Positions 33,152-44,488 are shown, counted from the first letter of the stretch. The stretch: 64,000 bases of DNA from Beijerinckiaceae bacterium (GCA_019745195.1 JAIETL010000003.1:62001-126000), one strand, 5' to 3'. Notes: a model not told the origin generated them from the sequence alone. Made by a program: numbers and translations.

Positions 33152-33619
33152 ATGCGCCGATCGCTCGCCTGCCTGGCTCTCGGCCTGATCGCCGCCTTGC
33201 CTGCCGGCGCGGCCGAACGGCTGAACGGCGAACAGATCCGTCAGGCCTTCGAGGACAATACCGTGACCGGGCGATACACCGACGGCAATCGGCCTTTCAG
33301 CGAGTTCCACCATCGCGACGGCCGCGTCAGCGGCCACAACCGCGACATCCCCAACACCGATGCCTGCTGGACCGTCGTGCCGGACGGCGTCTGTTACTAC
33401 TACGGCCCGCCGGAGCGCCGCCGGACCTATTGCTTCGACATCGAGCGCAGCGGCGCGCTGATCGTGATCAAGCGCCGCCCCGGCGGGCAGATCAACGGGC
33501 TGGCGGCGATCGAACCCGGCGATCCGCGCGGGTTCTCGCCGAGCGCCGCGCTATGGAGCTGTGACGGGTTGATCTCGGAGCGGCCGGGCATGCCTGCGCT
33601 GATGGCGACGGCGCAGTGA
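33152..33619 (+). CDS. Secreted protein of unknown function, paralogue 2
   Basis: 155 residues with a Sec signal (AGA, about residue 20). It shares AERLNGEQIRQAFEDNTV, NTDACWTV, VCYYYGP, YCFDIE and SCDGLIS with paralogue 1; the four cysteines and the YYYGP core are kept. The last residues differ. The stop overlaps the GTG of the downstream UDG gene by 4 bases. Periplasmic location is inferred from the signal. Confidence 0.75.
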   Translation: MRRSLACLALGLIAALPAGAAERLNGEQIRQAFEDNTVTGRYTDGNRPFSEFHHRDGRVSGHNRDIPNTDACWTVVPDGVCYYYGPPERRRTYCFDIERSGALIVIKRRPGGQINGLAAIEPGDPRGFSPSAALWSCDGLISERPGMPALMATAQ

Positions 33620-34239
33620 CCGTGCCGGCCGATCCGATCGACGACGTCCTTGCCGAATTGCGGGCCTGCCGCATCTGCCGCGATGCGCCGCGTTTCCTGC
33701 CGGCCCTGCCGCACCAGCCGCGCCCGATCGTGCAGGGTTCCGCCACGGCGCGCCTGTGCATCGCGAGCCAGGCGCCCGGAACGCGCGCGCATGCGATCGG
33801 CAAACCCTTCTTCGATCCCTCGGGTGTCAGGCTTCGGCACTGGCTGGGCCTCGGCGAGGAGGCCTTTTACGACGCCTCCCGGGTCGCGATCGTGCCGATG
33901 GGCCACTGTTTTCCGGGGCAGGACGCGAAAGGTGGCGACCTGCCGCCGCGCCGCGAATGCGCGCCGCTCTGGCGCGAACCGGTCTTTGCAGCCATGCCGG
34001 CGCTCGAACTCGTGCTTGCGATCGGGATGTATGCGCAGGCCTGGCATCTCGGGCCGCGCGCGAAGCTGTCGGACACCGTGGCCGACTGGCGCGCGGTTCT
34101 GGCCGCGCCGCGCCGTCCGCGCATCTTGCCGCTGCCGCACCCATCCTGGCGCAACAACGCCTGGCTCAGGCAGAGACCCTGGTTCGAGGCCGAACTGTTG
34201 CCGGCGTTGCGGGCGGAGGTCGCCCGCCTGGTGCTGTGA
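33616..34239 (+). CDS. Uracil-DNA glycosylase-family protein
   Basis: 207 residues of the UDG superfamily, in the branch annotated as uracil-DNA glycosylase family without Fe-S. ASQAPGTRAHAIGKPFFDPSG gives the catalytic GxxPG-like loop, LPLPHPSWRNN the HPS-type DNA-minor-groove loop. Two cysteines near the N-terminus (RACRICRD) are spaced CxxC. It would excise uracil or related bases in DNA repair. GTG 33616 is chosen for its GTGA overlap with the previous gene. Confidence 0.8.
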   Translation: MTVPADPIDDVLAELRACRICRDAPRFLPALPHQPRPIVQGSATARLCIASQAPGTRAHAIGKPFFDPSGVRLRHWLGLGEEAFYDASRVAIVPMGHCFPGQDAKGGDLPPRRECAPLWREPVFAAMPALELVLAIGMYAQAWHLGPRAKLSDTVADWRAVLAAPRRPRILPLPHPSWRNNAWLRQRPWFEAELLPALRAEVARLVL

Positions 34240-34626
34240 TCAGCGATAGGGCCAGTTGCCGGAATCGAGGTTGCGCTCGATGCGGCCTTGCGTGCTGATG
34301 ACCGTGCGGACGGACCCCAGACCGGTCTCGCCCCGGCTTTCGAGATAAAGCCGTCCGCCCGCGCCGGAGCCATAGCCGCTGCGCGAACTGCTCTTGCCGA
34401 ACTCGACCTGCACCGAGCCGCCGGCGCGCACGCACAGCGAAGAGCCTTCGACCCGGATGAAGCCCGGCCCGTATTCCGGGCAGGGGCGGGCGGCGCGTTC
34501 GGTGTGGGCCGGGCGCAGCTTCTCGGCGCGGGGCTGGCCGCGGCCCGGCAGCGGTTCGCCGATCGACTGGGCGAGCGCCGGAGAGGCGACCATGGCGGCG
34601 AGGAGGATGGCGGAGATCATGCGCAT
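34240..34626 (-). CDS. Small Porin_2-like protein (N-terminal module only)
   Basis: 128 residues with a signal peptide (VASPALAQ). CPEYGPGFIRVEGSSLCVRAGG matches the N-terminal cysteine-bearing module of alphaproteobacterial porins (Porin_2), followed by a few beta-strand-like stretches (GGRLYLESRGETGLGSVRTV). Full porins are about 350-450 residues, so this is a stand-alone module or a truncated relic. The end abuts the UDG stop codon, convergent with no gap. ATG 34626 is used; ATG 34620 is nearly as good. Confidence 0.65.
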   Translation of the reverse strand: MRMISAILLAAMVASPALAQSIGEPLPGRGQPRAEKLRPAHTERAARPCPEYGPGFIRVEGSSLCVRAGGSVQVEFGKSSSRSGYGSGAGGRLYLESRGETGLGSVRTVISTQGRIERNLDSGNWPYR

Positions 34627-34692
34627 ATCTTCAAGATAAGGCCGCAAATGCGGCAGCGCCATGGTCGAACCGCCGGTGCGTTTCGCGACATG

Positions 34693-34719
34693 AAAAACCC
34701 CGACCTTGCGGCCGGGGTT
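34693..34719 (-). terminator. Rho-independent terminator of the first TakP-like gene
   Basis: Reading the minus strand, AACCCCGGCCGCAAGGTCGGGGTT forms a stem-loop followed by TTTTT. It lies 44 bases after the stop codon of the binding protein gene at 34763, and between it and the small porin gene. Confidence 0.8.
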
Positions 34720-34762
34720 CGAGAGGCTTCGAGTTGGGCCGGATGACGGCCGGTCGCTCTCT

Positions 34763-37591
<2,829 letters not shown>

Positions 37592-38644
37592 ATGCACGAG
37601 GACAAGCTGGCTGAACTGCGGGCGCGCTATGCCGGCGCGAGCGGGGCCGACATCCATGATCCGCATTTCGCCAAGGTCGCCGCCGACCAGTTCAAGGGCG
37701 ACCGGCGCAAATGGCCTTTCTCCGACGTCGCGACCTTCATCAGCGCGCCCTACCGGCCCGATGCGTTGACCAGCCCCGATCTCGGCGGCCTCGACGTCGC
37801 GATCATCGGCCTGCCGATGGATCTCGGCGTCACCAACCGCGCCGGCACGCGGCTGGGTCCGCGCGCGGTGCGCGCCGTCGAGCGCATGGGGCCGATGGAC
37901 CATGTGCTGGGAACCGCCCCCTTCGGAATGCTCAAGGCGGCCGATATCGGCGACGTGCCGTTCCGCTCGCGCTATTCGCTGGAAAGCTGCCACGAGGACA
38001 TCGAGGCGACCTTCAGGACGATCGTCGCGGCCGGCGTCTCGCCTTTGGCCGTCGGCGGTGACCATTCGATCACCTATCCGATCATGCGCGCGGTCGGCGA
38101 GAAACGACCCGTCGGCATGGTCCATATCGACGCTCATTGCGATACCTCGGGACCCTATGAAGGCTCGAAATTCCACCATGGCGGCCCATTCCGGCAGGCG
38201 GTGCTGGACGGCGTGCTCGATCCTGAGCGCGTTATTCAGATCGGCATCAGGGGCGGCGCGGAGTATCTGTGGGAGTTCTCCCATGAGAGCGGCATGACCG
38301 TGATCCACGCCAACGAGGTCGATGAACTCGGGACCGGGGCCGTGATCGCGAGGGCGCTCGCCGTCATCGGCGATGGCCCGACCTATGTCTCCTTCGACGT
38401 CGATTCGCTCGATCCAGCCTTCGCGCCCGGCACCGGCACGCCCGAAGTCGGCGGGCTGACGCCGCGCGAGGCGCTGGCCATCCTGCGCGGGCTGAAGGGC
38501 GCGAACATCGTCGCAGCCGACGTGGTCGAGGTCGCCCCGCAATACGACGCCACCTCCAACACCGCCCAGTGCGCGGCGCAGGTGCTGTTCACCGAACTCT
38601 GCCTGATCGCGGAGGCACGGGCTGCCGGCAAGGGCAGGCCGTGA
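37592..38644 (+). CDS. Agmatinase/guanidino-acid ureohydrolase
   Basis: 350 residues of the arginase/agmatinase superfamily. The two-manganese centre is visible in VGGDHSITYP, HIDAHCDTS and SFDVDSLDPAFAPGTGTPE. VTNRAGTRLGPRAVRAV precedes. The N-terminal 70 residues are longer than in Escherichia coli SpeB. Agmatinase or guanidinobutyrase are both possible; arginase is less likely. The neighbouring ornithine aminotransferase and amino-acid transporter point to arginine/guanidino compound use. GTGA overlap with the Lrp gene shows coupling. Confidence 0.86.
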   Translation: MHEDKLAELRARYAGASGADIHDPHFAKVAADQFKGDRRKWPFSDVATFISAPYRPDALTSPDLGGLDVAIIGLPMDLGVTNRAGTRLGPRAVRAVERMGPMDHVLGTAPFGMLKAADIGDVPFRSRYSLESCHEDIEATFRTIVAAGVSPLAVGGDHSITYPIMRAVGEKRPVGMVHIDAHCDTSGPYEGSKFHHGGPFRQAVLDGVLDPERVIQIGIRGGAEYLWEFSHESGMTVIHANEVDELGTGAVIARALAVIGDGPTYVSFDVDSLDPAFAPGTGTPEVGGLTPREALAILRGLKGANIVAADVVEVAPQYDATSNTAQCAAQVLFTELCLIAEARAAGKGRP

Positions 38645-39126
38645 AACGAAAGCCCGTCGATCTCGACGCCATCGACCGCAGGATCGTCGCGATCCTGCGC
38701 GAGGAGGGGCGCATCACCAATCAGGCGCTGTCGGAGCGGGTCGGACTCTCGGCCCGGCCCTGCCTCGAACGCGTGCGCAAGCTGGAGGCGTCCGGCCTGA
38801 TCCAGGGCTATAGCGCCAGGCTCGCGCCGGAACTCGCCGGCCACGCCGTCGTCGCCTTTGCCTCGATCTCGCTGCGCGACCACTCGGTCGGCCGCCGCGA
38901 GCGTGTGGAGAAGGTGCTGAAGGCCTGCCCCGACGTGGTCGAACTGCAGGTCGTCAGCGGCGATGCGGACTATCTCGCCCGCATCGTCGCCGGCTCGCTG
39001 GCGGATTACGAGGAGTTGACGGGGGCATGGCTCGCCGATGCGCAACTCGGCGTGGCGAAGATCGCGACGACCTTCGCGTTGAAGGCGCTGAAGGAGTTCG
39101 GCGGGTATCCTCTGGGGGAGGGCTAG
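38641..39126 (+). CDS. Lrp/AsnC-family transcriptional regulator
   Basis: 161 residues. An N-terminal helix-turn-helix (DLDAIDRRIVAILREEGRIT, LSERVGLSARPCLERVRKLE) is followed by the RAM ligand-binding domain (VVELQVVSGDADYLARIV). It probably senses an amino acid such as ornithine or arginine and controls the neighbouring degradation genes; this is inference from position. The GTG start overlaps the ureohydrolase stop by 4 bases. Confidence 0.9.
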   Translation: MKRKPVDLDAIDRRIVAILREEGRITNQALSERVGLSARPCLERVRKLEASGLIQGYSARLAPELAGHAVVAFASISLRDHSVGRRERVEKVLKACPDVVELQVVSGDADYLARIVAGSLADYEELTGAWLADAQLGVAKIATTFALKALKEFGGYPLGEG

Positions 39127-39142
39127 AAGGGTCGGGCTGCAT

Positions 39143-39814
39143 TCAGCTTCGCTTCGCCAGCCAGATCACATGGCGCTTGCCGCGTCCGCCGCGACCCGCT
39201 CGTACCGTCACCGCTTCGACCGCGAACCCCGCTCGCTCCAGCCTTTGCGTGAAGCTGCGGTCCGGCCCCTGCGACCACACGGCGAGGACGCCGCCCGGAT
39301 TCAGCGCCGCGCGCGTCACAGCCAGTCCGGCTTCGCCATAGAGCGCGTCGTTGCCCGCCACCGTCAGCCCGTCGGGGCCATTGTCCACATCGAGCAGGAT
39401 GGCGTCGTATTCCGCTGGCGCAGCCGCGATCAGCGCGCCGACATCGGCCACGGTCACGCTCACCCGCGCATCGTCGAGACAGCCGGCGAACAGGCCGGCC
39501 ATAGGCCCAAGCGCCCAGTCCACGACCTTTGGCACGAGTTCCGCGACAATGATCCGCGCGTCAGTATCGAAGCTCGCCAGCGCGGCCCGCAGCGTGAAGC
39601 CCATGCCGAGCCCGCCGATCAGGATGCGCGGCGCTTTTCGTCCCGCCAGCCGCTCTGCCGCGAGCCCGGCCAGCGCCTCCTCCGAGCCGCTGAGGCGGCT
39701 GTTCATCAACTCGTTGGCGCCGAGCATGATCGAGAATTCGGCTCCGCGACGCTTCAGCCGGAGTTCGCCGCCGCCGGGCAGGGGCGCGCTGTCGAGGGTC
39801 TCCCAGGGGATCAT
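39143..39814 (-). CDS. Spermidine-synthase-like methyltransferase-fold protein
   Basis: 223 residues with a Rossmann methyltransferase/spermidine synthase fold: RILIGGLGMGFTLRAALA is the nucleotide-binding loop, IIVAELVPKVVDWA the acidic end of strand 2, and YDAILLDVDNGPDGL the active-site loop with aspartates. Short spermidine-synthase-like proteins of this kind are often of unknown substrate. It lies between the ureohydrolase/Lrp genes and the aminotransferase, on the opposite strand, and is possibly related to polyamine metabolism by position only. Confidence 0.78.
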   Translation of the reverse strand: MIPWETLDSAPLPGGGELRLKRRGAEFSIMLGANELMNSRLSGSEEALAGLAAERLAGRKAPRILIGGLGMGFTLRAALASFDTDARIIVAELVPKVVDWALGPMAGLFAGCLDDARVSVTVADVGALIAAAPAEYDAILLDVDNGPDGLTVAGNDALYGEAGLAVTRAALNPGGVLAVWSQGPDRSFTQRLERAGFAVEAVTVRAGRGGRGKRHVIWLAKRS

Positions 39815-39990
39815 TGTCGGGCTCTCGTCCGCGAATGGCAGGCTGGCCTAGTCGCGGCGACGGCTCGGAGCAAGCCGCGCGCGCCGAATCGGCTGCCTGA
39901 ACGACAGATTCGGCTGCAGAAGGCCGGCGGCCCCGGCGCATCCGGCCGTATGGGCAAGTCTATTCTCGACAAAAGCGAGGGAGAGACGCC

Positions 39991-41226
39991 ATGAACGCCA
40001 TCATCCACGAGCGCCAGATCTGTAGTGAAAACGAAGTGTGCGCGCGGAACTATGCGCCGCTGCCGATCATGCTCTCGCATGGCGAGGGCGTCTGGCTCAC
40101 CGACATCGCCGGAATCAGGCGGCTCGACATGATGAGCGGCTACTCCGCCGTCAGCCTCGGCCACGGCCATCCGCGCATCCTGAAGATCCTGTCCGAGCAG
40201 GCCGCGCGACTCGCCGTCACCAGCCGGGCCTTTCACACCGAGCCGCTCGGGCCGTTCCTGGCGAAGCTCTGCGCGGTCTCCGGGCAGGAGATGGCGCTGC
40301 CGATGAACACCGGCGCGGAAGCCGTCGAGACCGCGATCAAGGCGGCGCGACGCTGGGGCCATCGTGTCAAGGGTATTGCGGAGGGCAGGGCGCAGATCAT
40401 CGTCGCCGATGGCAATTTCCACGGCCGCACGACCACCATCGTCGGCTTCTCCTCGGAGGAGAGCTATCGCGACGGCTTTGGCCCGTTCGCGCCGGGCTTC
40501 GTCAGCGTGCCCTTCGGCGATGCCGATGCGGTCGCGGCCGCGATGACGCCCGAGACCGCCGCGATCCTGATCGAGCCGATCCAGGGCGAGGCCGGGATCG
40601 TCCTGCCGCCGCCGGGCTATCTGCGGCGTCTGCGCGAGCTTTGCGACGCCAACAACATCCTGCTGATCCTCGACGAGGTCCAGTCCGGGCTCGGACGCAC
40701 CGGCGCTTGGTTCGCCCATCAGCACGAGGGCGTGCGGCCCGACGGGCTGATCGTCGGCAAGGCGCTCGGCGGCGGGGTCTATCCGGTCTCGGCCTTCCTG
40801 TCCTCGCGGGCGGTGATGCAGGTTTTCGGGCCGGGTTCGCATGGCTCGACCTTTGGCGGCAACGCGCTTGCAGCCGCGATCGGGCTGGAGGCGCTGAGCG
40901 TCATCGAGGATGAAGGGCTGGTCGCGCGCTCGGCCGAACTCGGTGCCTATCTCAGGACGCGGCTCGCGGCGATGACGCAAGGGCTCGCGCGCGATGTCCG
41001 GGGTCTCGGCCTCTGGGTCGGCGTCGAGATCGACTCAGGGGTCGCTTCCGCCAAAGCGCTGGTCGCTGAGCTCGCCGATGCGGGCGTGTTGACCAAGGAA
41101 ACGCATGAGACGGTGATCCGTTTCGCGCCGCCGCTGACGATCAGCCGCGCCGAACTCGACTGGGGCCTCGCGCGCAGCGCGACGGTGTTCCGGAGCGCAG
41201 GCGCATCCTCGGACGCCGCCGCCTGA
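39991..41226 (+). CDS. rocD: Ornithine aminotransferase
   Basis: 411 residues of PLP-dependent class III aminotransferases. The PLP lysine is in LIVGKALGGGVYPVSA; LLILDEVQSGLGRTG binds the cofactor, and MNTGAEAVETAIKAARRWG is the phosphate-binding loop. The start CARNYAPLPIMLSHGEGVWL and the loop GNFHGRTTTIVGFSSEESY are as in ornithine-oxo-acid transaminase rather than acetylornithine aminotransferase. It converts ornithine to glutamate semialdehyde. GAGGGAGAGACGCC precedes the ATG. Confidence 0.9.
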   Translation: MNAIIHERQICSENEVCARNYAPLPIMLSHGEGVWLTDIAGIRRLDMMSGYSAVSLGHGHPRILKILSEQAARLAVTSRAFHTEPLGPFLAKLCAVSGQEMALPMNTGAEAVETAIKAARRWGHRVKGIAEGRAQIIVADGNFHGRTTTIVGFSSEESYRDGFGPFAPGFVSVPFGDADAVAAAMTPETAAILIEPIQGEAGIVLPPPGYLRRLRELCDANNILLILDEVQSGLGRTGAWFAHQHEGVRPDGLIVGKALGGGVYPVSAFLSSRAVMQVFGPGSHGSTFGGNALAAAIGLEALSVIEDEGLVARSAELGAYLRTRLAAMTQGLARDVRGLGLWVGVEIDSGVASAKALVAELADAGVLTKETHETVIRFAPPLTISRAELDWGLARSATVFRSAGASSDAAA

Positions 41227-41440
41227 GGGCCCGTTGCCGCCGGCGCGGTGCGTGAGGCCGTCAATCGCTTGAAAAACATCGGCAAATCAGCCCTGCGGAC
41301 GTGCCGGTTCTTTGGGCGCTGCGGCTGCAAAAAGCTGCAGGACCCCACTTGCGGGCAGGGCGCATCCTCGCCCAATCTGTGAGCACAAGCCGGAAGCGGG
41401 AATTCGAAACGCCCGCCCGGTCAAACCCGTGGGAGGCACC

Positions 41441-42223
41441 ATGAAAGGTTTCGTTCGTTTTCTCGCCGCCGCCGCGTTGACGGTCGCAGGCGTCACAGGC
41501 GCTTTGGCCCAGGCCAAGGAGTGGAAGGAGGTGCGGATCGGCACCGAGGGGGCCTACCCGCCCTATAACAACCTCAACGCCAAGAAGGAACTCGAGGGCT
41601 ACGAGATCGACTACGCCAACCTGCTCTGCGAAAAGATGAAGGTGAAATGCACCTGGGTCGTGCAGGACTGGGACGGCATCATCCCGGCGCTGCTCGCCAA
41701 CAAGTACGACATCATCATCGCCGGCATGAATGCCACCGACGAGCGCAAGAAGCAGGTCGATTTCACCGCCGTCTACAACAAGACGCCGATCTGGATGGTC
41801 GGGCCCAAGGCGACGAAGGGCAACGAGATCACGCCGGCCGCCCTCAAGGGCAAGGCGGTGGGCGCGCAAGGGTCCACCATCCACGCCAACTTCCTCGAGA
41901 AATTCTACAAGGACTCCAATCCGCGTCTCTACCCGACGCAGGAAGAGGCCAATCTCGACCTGATCAACGGCCGGCTCGATTATATCGTCGCCGACGCGCT
42001 CGCCCTCTCGGATTTCCTGAACGGCAAGGGCAAGGATTGCTGCAAGCTCATCGCCGAGGTGCCGCGCGATGCCGCGATCCACGGCCCGGGCGTGGCGGGC
42101 GCCGTCCGCAAGTCCGACACCGCGCTCAAGGCCCTGTTCGACAAGGCGATCGCCGAGACGATGGCCGACGGCTCGAACAAGAAGCTCGAAGACAAGTGGT
42201 TCAAGCTGGCGGCCACGAACTGA
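41441..42223 (+). CDS. Polar amino-acid ABC transporter binding protein
   Basis: 260 residues with a Sec signal (GALAQ). RIGTEGAYPPYNNLNAKKELEGYEIDYAN is the family opening; WDGIIPALLANKYDIIIAGM and GSTIHANFLEKFY are ligand-pocket segments of lysine/arginine/ornithine binding proteins. Paired cysteines (LLCEKMKVKC and KDCCKL) are as in LAO-type proteins. GGGAGGCACC precedes ATG. The substrate is inferred to be a basic amino acid from the degradation genes upstream. Confidence 0.87.
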   Translation: MKGFVRFLAAAALTVAGVTGALAQAKEWKEVRIGTEGAYPPYNNLNAKKELEGYEIDYANLLCEKMKVKCTWVVQDWDGIIPALLANKYDIIIAGMNATDERKKQVDFTAVYNKTPIWMVGPKATKGNEITPAALKGKAVGAQGSTIHANFLEKFYKDSNPRLYPTQEEANLDLINGRLDYIVADALALSDFLNGKGKDCCKLIAEVPRDAAIHGPGVAGAVRKSDTALKALFDKAIAETMADGSNKKLEDKWFKLAATN

Positions 42224-42236
42224 CCCACTGAACCCA

Positions 42237-42263
42237 CGCCCGCCGGCGTCGCGCCGGCGGGCG
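42237..42263. promoter_or_regulatory. Perfect 12-bp stem-loop between binding protein and permease genes
   Basis: CGCCCGCCGGCG (42237-42248) pairs perfectly with CGCCGGCGGGCG (42252-42263) around the loop TCG. There is no T-run, so it is more likely a stabilising or attenuating hairpin that keeps binding-protein mRNA in excess over permease mRNA, as in many ABC operons. Confidence 0.75.
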
Positions 42264-42308
42264 GCTCCAGCACAAGCCGCCAGCGTCGGATCGCCAGAGT
42301 AGGAAGCG

Positions 42309-43037
42309 ATGATCGAAAAGCTCGCTCTGCTCGGCTTCGGCGATGGCGGCTGGGGTCTTGCGCTGCTTCAGGGCGCTGGCATCACCATTTCGATCGCGCT
42401 GGCGACGCTGCCCTTCGGCCTCGCGCTCGGGCTGGTCGTGGCGCTCGGCAAGCGCTCCGAGAATGTCGTCCTGCGCTGGCTCGCGACCGGCTACACCACG
42501 GTCTTTCGCGGCGTGCCGGAGCTGCTGACGCTTTACATCATCTATTTCGGCATCCAGATCCTGCTCCAGCGGCTCTGGGAGTGGCTCGGCCTGCCAGGTA
42601 GCTTCTCGATGCCGCCTTTCGTGGCCGGCATGGTCGCGCTCGGCGTGGTGCTCTCGGCCTTCTCCAGCGAGGTCTGGGTCGGCGCGCTGAACTCCATCCA
42701 GAAGGGCCAGCGCGAGGCCGCCGCCGCGCTCGGCCTGTCGAAGGCCCAGGCTTTCCGGCTGGTGGTGATGCCGCAGCTCGTCCGCGTCGCGCTGCCGGGG
42801 CTCGGCAACAACTGGATGGTGCTGCTGAAGGAGACCTCGCTGGTCTCGGTCATCACCCTGCCCGACATCATGTTCATCACCACCCGCGCCAATGTCGCGA
42901 CCAAGGAGCCGTTCCTGTTCTTCGGCGCGGCGATGCTGATCTACCTGTTCTTTTCCCTCGTCTCGGCCTGGGGTCTGGGCAGGCTCGAGGCGCGCACCAA
43001 TCGCGGATACGCCGCCTTCGGAGGCGCGACGCGATGA
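42309..43037 (+). CDS. Polar amino-acid ABC transporter permease (HisQ/ArtQ-like)
   Basis: 242 residues with about five TM segments. YTTVFRGVPELLTLYIIYFG is the conserved motif of polar amino-acid permeases, and AAAALGLSKAQAFRLVVMPQ is the EAA loop contacting the ATPase. It overlaps the next permease by 4 bases. The histidine/lysine/arginine/ornithine type is inferred from the neighbours. Confidence 0.9.
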   Translation: MIEKLALLGFGDGGWGLALLQGAGITISIALATLPFGLALGLVVALGKRSENVVLRWLATGYTTVFRGVPELLTLYIIYFGIQILLQRLWEWLGLPGSFSMPPFVAGMVALGVVLSAFSSEVWVGALNSIQKGQREAAAALGLSKAQAFRLVVMPQLVRVALPGLGNNWMVLLKETSLVSVITLPDIMFITTRANVATKEPFLFFGAAMLIYLFFSLVSAWGLGRLEARTNRGYAAFGGATR

Positions 43038-43750
43038 GGTGGTGCGAGTATCCGGGCTATCTGACCGGCAGCGAGGTCTTCCAGAACTATGGCTGCAGGA
43101 TGTTCTCGGGCCTCTGGATCACCTTCGAACTGGTGGCGATCTCGGTCACGCTCGGCTTCGCGCTCGCGATCGGGCTTGCCATTGCAAGGCTATACGGGCC
43201 GCGCTGGGCTCAAAGCGTGATCAACGGCTACACCACCTTCTTTCGGGGCACGCCGCTGCTCTGCCAGCTCTTCCTCGTCTATTACGGCCTCGGCCAGTTC
43301 CGCCTCTTCTGGCAGGATGTCGGCCTGTGGTGGTTCTTCCGCGAGCCGTTCTACTGCGCGGTCTTCACCTTCACCATCAACACCGCCGCCTATCAGGCCG
43401 AGATCCTGCGTGGCGCGATCCAGTCGATCCCGCGCGGCCAGTTCGAGGGCGCGCTGGCGCTGGGCCTGCATCGCTGGGCGAGCCTGCGCCATGTCATCAT
43501 ACCCCAGGCGATGATCTTGGGCCTGCGCCCGCTCGGCAACGAGCTGATCGTGATGATCAAGGCCAGCGCGGTCGCATCGCTGGTGACGCTGTTCGACCTG
43601 ATGGGCGCGACCCGGCTCGCCTTCGCGCGCTCCTTCGACCTCTCGATCTACCTCTATGCGGCGCTGATCTATCTTGTGCTCGTCGAGATCATCCGGCGCG
43701 TCTGGGACAGGCTGGAACTCAGGCTGACGCGGCACATGGCGCTGCGCTGA
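43034..43750 (+). CDS. Polar amino-acid ABC transporter permease (HisM/ArtM-like)
   Basis: 238 residues with about five TM segments. YTTFFRGTPLLCQLFLVYYG and the EAA loop GALALGLHRWASLRHVIIPQ are characteristic. It would form a heterodimer with the preceding permease. No ATPase gene follows: the next genes encode a toxin-antitoxin pair, so the ATPase must be encoded elsewhere or shared. Confidence 0.9.
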   Translation: MRWCEYPGYLTGSEVFQNYGCRMFSGLWITFELVAISVTLGFALAIGLAIARLYGPRWAQSVINGYTTFFRGTPLLCQLFLVYYGLGQFRLFWQDVGLWWFFREPFYCAVFTFTINTAAYQAEILRGAIQSIPRGQFEGALALGLHRWASLRHVIIPQAMILGLRPLGNELIVMIKASAVASLVTLFDLMGATRLAFARSFDLSIYLYAALIYLVLVEIIRRVWDRLELRLTRHMALR

Positions 43751-43813
43751 GGTTGGCAGTGCGGGACCCTGCGCGTAGATTGGAGCCGATCAGGAATCCA
43801 GACGGAGGGCGGC

Positions 43814-44086
43814 ATGGACACATCGCTCGATATCGATCCGAAGCTCGAAGCCCGCATCCGCGAATTGGCGGAGCGCCAGCAGCGCTCGACCGATTCCGTC
43901 ATGACCGAGGCGATCGAGCAATACGTCTCGCGTGATGAGGCGCGTGTGAGTTTCGATGAAGAGGAAGAAGCGTCGTGGCGGGACTATAAAGAGACAGGTC
44001 TTCATCTGACGCTGGATGAAGTCAGCGCATGGCTGAAGACGTGGGGAACCGATGCGGAAGGAGATCCGCCGCCGTGCCACACGTAG
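43814..44086 (+). CDS. ParD-like ribbon-helix-helix antitoxin
   Basis: 90 residues. The N-terminal 50 residues (LDIDPKLEARIRELAERQQR ... VMTEAIEQYVSR) look like a ribbon-helix-helix DNA-binding domain of the CopG/ParD type, followed by an acidic patch (FDEEEEASW) and a C-terminal tail (TGLHLTLDEVSAWLKTW) that would bind the toxin. Overlaps the toxin gene by 13 bases. Confidence 0.82.
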   Translation: MDTSLDIDPKLEARIRELAERQQRSTDSVMTEAIEQYVSRDEARVSFDEEEEASWRDYKETGLHLTLDEVSAWLKTWGTDAEGDPPPCHT

Positions 44087-44367
44087 TTGTGTCCCGGCGC
44101 GCTATCGCGGATATCAACCGTTGCCGGCGCTTTCTTGAGGCTAGAAATCGACGCGCAGCGCAGGATGCTTCCGATACGATCGATCGGTATCCTCAGAGCT
44201 TGAGATCGACGCCTCAAGTTGGGCGTCCACTGCCGGGACGTAAAGAAGTTCGAGAGCTGATCATCCCGTTTGGCGATGCAGGCTATATCGCCAGATACCG
44301 GTTCGACGAAGCCGCCAACGTTGTTTTTGTGACTGGTCTCCGCCACCAACGTGAAGCAGGCTTTTGA
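44074..44367 (+). CDS. RelE/ParE-family toxin
   Basis: 97 residues from GTG 44074, preceded by AAGGAG. VVSRRAIADINRCRRFLEAR, HPxVGRP-like PQVGRPLPGRKEVRELIIPFG and GYIARYRFDEAANVVFVTGLRHQREAGF are the ParE/RelE layout. ParE-type toxins block gyrase, RelE-type cut mRNA; sequence alone does not separate them here. The preceding gene is the cognate antitoxin. Confidence 0.85.
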   Translation: MPHVVVSRRAIADINRCRRFLEARNRRAAQDASDTIDRYPQSLRSTPQVGRPLPGRKEVRELIIPFGDAGYIARYRFDEAANVVFVTGLRHQREAGF

Positions 44368-44488
44368 AGCGCGCCATCGCCCGTCATTCTTCCCATTCTG
44401 AGCAAGCTGACATCGCGTCCACGCGCTTCCCGCCGCCCGCCCGCCGCGCTAAACCCCAGCCGAAGCGGAAAGATCACCGGAGCCTCCA

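Noticed and set aside
43751..43813. A missing ATPase gene between the permease and antitoxin
   Set aside because: The gap is only 63 bases, with no open frame.
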